A stretch of DNA of 64,000 nt, from the NCBI GenBank assembly GCA_022376925.1, contig JAIOJX010000031.1, forward strand, positions 142,308,854-142,372,853. Direction: 5' to 3'. Below are positions 59,556 through 64,000 of the stretch, piece by piece. The notes beneath the pieces were generated by a model, which was not told where the DNA came from, did no database searches, and worked only from the letters and a program-made list of their open reading frames with translations. Both the position numbers and the translations under genes were made by a program. The DNA comes from Tragulus kanchil (taxonomy: Eukaryota > Chordata > Mammalia > Artiodactyla > Tragulidae). How positions within the stretch are numbered: the first letter of the stretch is position 1; each line of letters opens with the position of its first letter.

Positions 59556-59794
59556 AGTACATGAGTTGGGGTGAGTTCTCAGGAGAAGTAATGAAACTCC
59601 AGGGATCCCATCACAAGCAGAGATCCTGCCTGGTCCCAAAGTGAGATGAGAAAGAATGCAGATTCACACATTCTATATGTTTTCCATGTACACTAAAAGC
59701 AGGGACATCCTGAAAGCAAACGTGACCTCTGTTTTGTTTGTCTGTTTGTTTTGCTTTTTGGATGTAAGTAGTGACTATTTTATTTTTAAAAGTT

Positions 59795-60145
59795 TTTTGT
59801 ATTTTCTTTTTTAATTGGAGGATAATTGCTATACAACACTGTGTTAGTTTCCACCATACATCAACAGGAGTCAGCCATACAGACACATATATCTTGAACC
59901 TCCCTTCTACCCCACTCCACCCCACCCCACGAGGTTGTCCCAGAGCACCAAGTTTGAACTCCCTGCATCAAAAAAACAAATTCCCACTGGCTATCCATTT
60001 TACAGATGGTAATGCATACGTTTCAATGTTACTCTTTCAATTCTTCCCTCCTTCTCCTACTCCCCTCTGCTCACAATTCTGTTTTCTATGTCTGCATCTC
60101 CATTGCTGCTCTGCAAATAGGTTCACCAATACCATCTTTCTAAAC
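59795..60145 (-). mobile_element. ruminant L1 3' end, antisense
   Basis: ttttttaattggaggataat, caacactgtgttagtttcca, ccatacatcaacaggagtca, tcttgaacctcccttctacc, aattcccactggctatccat and catctccattgctgctctgc match the reverse complement of the bovine-type L1 3' region. It is a 5'-truncated copy with no coding capacity. Repeated at 61014-61364. The 128-codon frame over it is not a gene. Confidence 0.9.
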
Positions 60146-60171
60146 CAAAGGTCATAGGTTCTAGGACAGGT

Positions 60172-60378
60172 TGTTGTTGTTTGGTCACTAAATCACATCC
60201 AATGTTTTTGCGATCCCATGGACTGTGACCTGCCAGGCCTCTCTGTTCATGGGATTTCCTAGGCAGGTATACTGGAGTCAGCTGCCATTTCCTTCTCTAG
60301 GGGAATCTTCCCGACCCAGGGCTCAAACCTGCATCTCCTGAGGAGGATTTTTTACCACTGAGGCACCAAGGAAGCCCT
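60172..60378 (-). mobile_element. Bov-A2 SINE, antisense, with TSD
   Basis: gttgtttggtcactaaatca, tgggatttcctaggcaggta, cttcccgacccagggctcaa, ending aggcaccaaggaagccct. Flanked by ctaggacaggt (60161-60171) and ctagaacaggt (60379-60389), an 11-base repeat with one change. Repeated at 61391-61597. Confidence 0.92.
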
Positions 60379-60389
60379 CTAGAACAGGT

Positions 60390-60462
60390 ACACATCAAAA
60401 ACCTTAGGTCTACACCCTCCCTGAATCAGAATTGCCCAAGGAACATCTGAAAATAGATCTAA
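60390..60462. mobile_element. MER5A-like fragment
   Basis: aaaccttaggtctacaccct, ccctgaatcagaattgccca and aggaacatctgaaaatagat resemble the central part of MER5A. Repeated at 61609-61681. Confidence 0.45.
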
Positions 60463-61013
60463 TTCATCCCTTTACTGTAAAAGAGATCTCAGCTTTATCC
60501 CATTGGAACATCCAGGGAAAAATCCCAGACAGTTTCCTTGTCTGTCCACTATAGATCCTTCTAATGATGGCCTCTGGTTCTATACCCTATACCTGTCTCC
60601 CCACTGGCCCAGAGTCTTCACAAACGACAGTCACATTGGGAACAGGTGTAGGCCTTCCCTGTGGAAGGAGAATCAAGAGATGGCTTGGTCTTTATTTGCC
60701 ACTGGTTCCAGCTGAGTTCACATGACACCAAACATGTGGATGAAAAAGGGATTAATTTAAATATCACCAGGCCCCTTCCTCCACCTGGATGTTTGGAAAC
60801 AAGAATGCTCTAATACTGATAAATTGTTTGCTGAGACCTCTGTCCTGCCTGGTCCCAAAGTGAGATGAGAAAGAATGCAGATTCACACATTCTATATGTT
60901 TTCCATGTACACTAAAAGCAGGGACATCCTGAAAGCAAACGTGACCTCTGTTTTGTTTGTCTGTTTGTTTTGCTTTTTGGATGTAAGTAGTGACTATTTT
61001 ATTTTTAAAAGTT

Positions 61014-61364
61014 TTTTGTATTTTCTTTTTTAATTGGAGGATAATTGCTATACAACACTGTGTTAGTTTCCACCATACATCAACAGGAGTCAGCCATACA
61101 GACACATATATCTTGAACCTCCCTTCTACCCCACTCCACCCCCCCCCACGAGGTTGTCCCAGAGCACCAAGTTTGAACTCCCTGCATCAAAAAAACAAAT
61201 TCCCACTGGCTATCCATTTTACAGATGGTAATGCATACGTTTCAATGTTACTCTTTCAATTCTTCCCTCCTTCTCCTACTCCCCTCTGCTCACAATTCTG
61301 TTTTCTATGTCTGCATCTCCATTGCTGCTCTGCAAATAGGTTCACCAATACCATCTTTCTAAAC
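61014..61364 (-). mobile_element. ruminant L1 3' end, copy B of duplication 17
   Basis: Same element as 59795-60145, displaced by 1219 bases. Confidence 0.9.
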
Positions 61365-61390
61365 CAAAGGTCATAGGTTCTAGGACAGGT

Positions 61391-61597
61391 TGTTGTTGTT
61401 TGGTCACTAAATCACATCCAATGTTTTTGCGATCCCATGGACTGTGACCTGCCAGGCCTCTCTGTTCATGGGATTTCCTAGGCAGGTATACTGGAGTCAG
61501 CTGCCATTTCCTTCTCTAGGGGAATCTTCCCGACCCAGGGCTCAAACCTGCATCTCCTGAGGAGGATTTTTTACCACTGAGGCACCAAGGAAGCCCT
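61391..61597 (-). mobile_element. Bov-A2 SINE, copy B of duplication 17
   Basis: Same element as 60172-60378. Confidence 0.92.
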
Positions 61598-62063
61598 CTA
61601 GAACAGGTACACATCAAAAACCTTAGGTCTACACCCTCCCTGAATCAGAATTGCCCAAGGAACATCTGAAAATAGATCTAATTCATCCCTTTACTGTAAA
61701 AGAGATCTCAGCTTTATCCCATTGGAACATCCAGGGAAAAATCCCAGACAGTTTCCTTGTCTGTCCACTATAGATCCTTCTAATGATGGCCTCTGGTTCT
61801 ATACCCTATACCTGTCTCCCCACTGGCCCAGAGTCTTCACAAACGACAGTCACATTGGGAACAGGTGTAGGCCTTCCCTGTGGAAGGAGAATCAAGAGAT
61901 GGCTTGGTCTTTATTTGCCACTGGTTCCAGCTGAGTTCACATGACACCAAACATGTGGATGAAAAAGGGATTAATTTAAATATCACCAGGCCCCTTCCTC
62001 CACCTGGATGTTTGGAAACAAGAATGCTCTAATACTGATAAATTGTTTGCTGAGACCTCTGTC

Positions 62064-62197
62064 CGTGGAGATTTTCCAAGCAAGAATAGTGGAGTGGTTT
62101 GCCATGCCCTCCAGGGGATCTTCTCAACTCGGGGATCAGACTGGGGTCTCCTGCATTACAGATGGATTCTTTACTAGCTGAGCTACCAAGGAAGCCT
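62064..62197 (-). mobile_element. truncated Bov-A2 SINE, antisense
   Basis: gattttccaagcaagaatag, ggggatcttctcaactcggg, gtctcctgcattacagatgg, ending agctaccaaggaagcc. Its left edge coincides with the end of duplication 17, so the element may be longer in the true sequence. Repeated at 63141-63274. Confidence 0.85.
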
Positions 62198-62961
62198 CCG
62201 GAATTCTACATACCACCAGTCAAAATGTGTTCCTTGAAATATAACTTATGTGCAAGACACTGACATAACAAACTTATAACAGCATCTTTTTAATACCTCT
62301 ACCCACCCTACACACACACACACATGAAATCACACCTATCCCTAAGCACAAATAGTCTAAACTTACTTGTCAAATGACTCAGTGAATACAGGTATCCCTA
62401 AGATGATCAACAGATCCTTTAGAAGAAAACAACATGCAAATGATTATGCCTTATGTTAATATCAGCTGTGCATGCAACACGATAGGAGACACTGTCAAAT
62501 ATTATACCCTCTCTGTTCACAAAAAGCACCTGAGTGAGACTCATTTTTCAAAACTCAATGGCCATATTTTCTGGTCATAATATATTTCTGGTAATCCAGA
62601 CTTCCACGCATATGTTTGTCTTCCCCCAAAAACCCCCTCTGCTTACAATTTTCAAACATGTTTACGTGCAATTAAGGAAGACTTGCATTAACATCAAATA
62701 TTTATAACTCCATGATTCTGATTTAGAACCTAGCTTTGGAGTAAAACCCAGAGTAGAACTGCTTTTGTTAATCAGCTCTAAAGGGGCTTTTTCTATCTCC
62801 CCCTGGGGCTGACGTGACAACAGAACCGAGTCAGTGAGCATCCCGTGGCCAGAATGACAGTCATGGGGATCTCATGGCTTGACTCCAGAGCCTTCCTCCC
62901 ATCCACTTCGATGAAGTGAGTACAGGGGGGATGGGTTGTCCAGGCTGCTGTGTGCAGCTAT
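62198..62961. other. unique non-coding sequence (inside duplication 18)
   Basis: No gene recognised. Contains a short (AC)n run (62310-62324) and a CRE-like tgacgtga core (62810-62817) in a repeat-free stretch. Repeated at 63275-64000. Confidence 0.4.
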
Positions 62962-63140
62962 AGGAGAATCAAGAGATGGCTTGGTCTTTATTTGCCACTG
63001 GTTCCAGCTGAGTTCACATGACACCAAACATGTGGATGAAAAAGGGATTAATTTAAATATCACCAGGCCCCTTCCTCCACCTGGATGTTTGGAAACAAGA
63101 ATGCTCTAATACTGATAAATTGTTTGCTGAGACCTCTGTC

Positions 63141-63274
63141 CGTGGAGATTTTCCAAGCAAGAATAGTGGAGTGGTTTGCCATGCCCTCCAGGGGATCTTC
63201 TCAACTCGGGGATCAGACTGGGGTCTCCTGCATTACAGATGGATTCTTTACTAGCTGAGCTACCAAGGAAGCCT
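63141..63274 (-). mobile_element. truncated Bov-A2 SINE, copy B of duplication 18
   Basis: Same element as 62064-62197, displaced by 1077 bases. Confidence 0.85.
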
Positions 63275-64000
63275 CCGGAATTCTACATACCACCAGTCAA
63301 AATGTGTTCCTTGAAATATAACTTATGTGCAAGACACTGACATAACAAACTTATAACAGCATCTTTTTAATACCTCTACCCACCCTACACACACACACAC
63401 ATGAAATCACACCTATCCCTAAGCACAAATAGTCTAAACTTACTTGTCAAATGACTCAGTGAATACAGGTATCCCTAAGATGATCAACAGATCCTTTAGA
63501 AGAAAACAACATGCAAATGATTATGCCTTATGTTAATATCAGCTGTGCATGCAACACGATAGGAGACACTGTCAAATATTATACCCTCTCTGTTCACAAA
63601 AAGCACCTGAGTGAGACTCATTTTTCAAAACTCAATGGCCATATTTTCTGGTCATAATATATTTCTGGTAATCCAGACTTCCACGCATATGTTTGTCTTC
63701 CCCAAAAACCCTCTCTGCTTACAATTTTCAAACATGTTTACGTGCAATTAAGGAAGACTTGCATTAACATCAAATATTTATAACTCCATGATTCTGATTT
63801 AGAACCTAGCTTTGGAGTAAAACCCAGAGTAGAACTGCTTTTGTTAATCAGCTCTAAAGGGGCTTTTTCTATCTCCCCCTGGGGCTGACGTGACAACAGA
63901 ACCGAGTCAGTGAGCATCCCGTGGCCAGAATGACAGTCATGGGGATCTCATGGCTTGACTCCAGAGCCTTCCTCCCATCCACTTCGATGAAGTGAGTACA

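Larger units (their letters stand above)
59625..62063. repeat. direct duplication 17 (1,219 bp x2)
   Basis: Copy A 59625-60843, copy B 60844-62063, clean join (ctctgt/cctgcctgg). The longest unit in the window. The one change I noticed turns ccaccccaccccacg into cccccccccacg-type sequence near 61138. It holds a ruminant L1 3' end, a Bov-A2 and a MER5A fragment. Confidence 0.98.
61885..64000. repeat. direct duplication 18 (1.077 kb x2, second copy open at window end)
   Basis: Copy A 61885-62961, copy B 62962 to the window edge, offset 1077 then 1076 after a one-base change in a C-run (cttcccccaaaaac against cttccccaaaaacc). The first ~178 bases are also in both copies of duplication 17, so they occur at 60666, 61885 and 62962. 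Confidence 0.97.

Noticed and set aside
59771..60157. 128-codon frame, present twice with one residue difference
   Set aside because: It is antisense L1 3'-end sequence; the difference comes from a C-run change between copies.
1915..64000. A satellite array or CRISPR-like regular repeat array
   Set aside because: Units differ from one another and each occurs only twice. There is no conserved repeat with variable spacers, and the sequence is mammalian.

Overview
The window is nuclear DNA from a ruminant (even-toed ungulate), and I see no protein-coding gene in it. The lineage call rests on its repeats: Bov-tA and Bov-A2 SINEs, 5'-truncated BovB (RTE) LINE ends, a ruminant-type L1 3' end, and tRNA-Glu (CHR-type) SINEs, on a background of mammal-wide MIR, old L1, MaLR LTR and MER5A fragments. 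All open reading frames are short. The longest (100-171 codons) run through SINEs or across duplication joins. The DNA is best described as intergenic or intronic.

The dominant structure is a series of 18 direct, head-to-tail, two-copy duplications. Each copy is about 1.08-1.22 kb, and they are spread from one end of the window to the other. Second copies begin near 3006, 5641, 8008, 11795, 16448, 19173, 22272, 24989, 31264, 33354, 35456, 40514, 43895, 47950, 50987, 54556, 60844 and 62962. Each unit has different sequence but nearly the same length. The two copies are almost identical, differing mainly by single bases or homopolymer lengths. Many joins are ragged, with small deletions or filler exactly where one copy gives way to the next. 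Units cut through SINEs and LINEs without regard to their ends. This is most simply read as an assembly artefact, in which overlapping consensus blocks of about 1 kb were concatenated instead of merged. About 20 kb of the 64 kb is redundant, so the real locus would be about 44 kb.

Region by region. 0-14 kb: unique sequence with Bov-tA/Bov-A2 SINEs, MIRs, duplications 1-4 and a motif-dense possible enhancer (5.33-5.56 kb). 14-18 kb: a CHR-like SINE with target-site duplication (TSD), an antisense old L1, and a tiny U6 snRNA 5'-fragment retropseudogene with poly(A) and TSD. 18-26 kb: duplications 6-8 with MIR and Bov-A2. 26-31 kb: a MaLR LTR split by a SINE, then about 1.6 kb of old L1 3' sequence. 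31-37 kb: three chained duplications holding a BovB end and an antisense CHR-like SINE. 37-43 kb: mostly unique sequence. 43-47 kb: a mosaic of old L1 pieces in both orientations. 47-56 kb: duplications 14-16. 56-64 kb: an inverted pair of CHR-like SINEs, a BovB insertion with perfect TSD, MER5A, a ruminant L1 end and duplications 17-18.

No undescribed gene system is visible. The items most worth checking are the duplication array, a CHR-like SINE subfamily present at six loci that I cannot name, the U6 fragment, and a roughly 60-bp block shared by two otherwise unrelated units.
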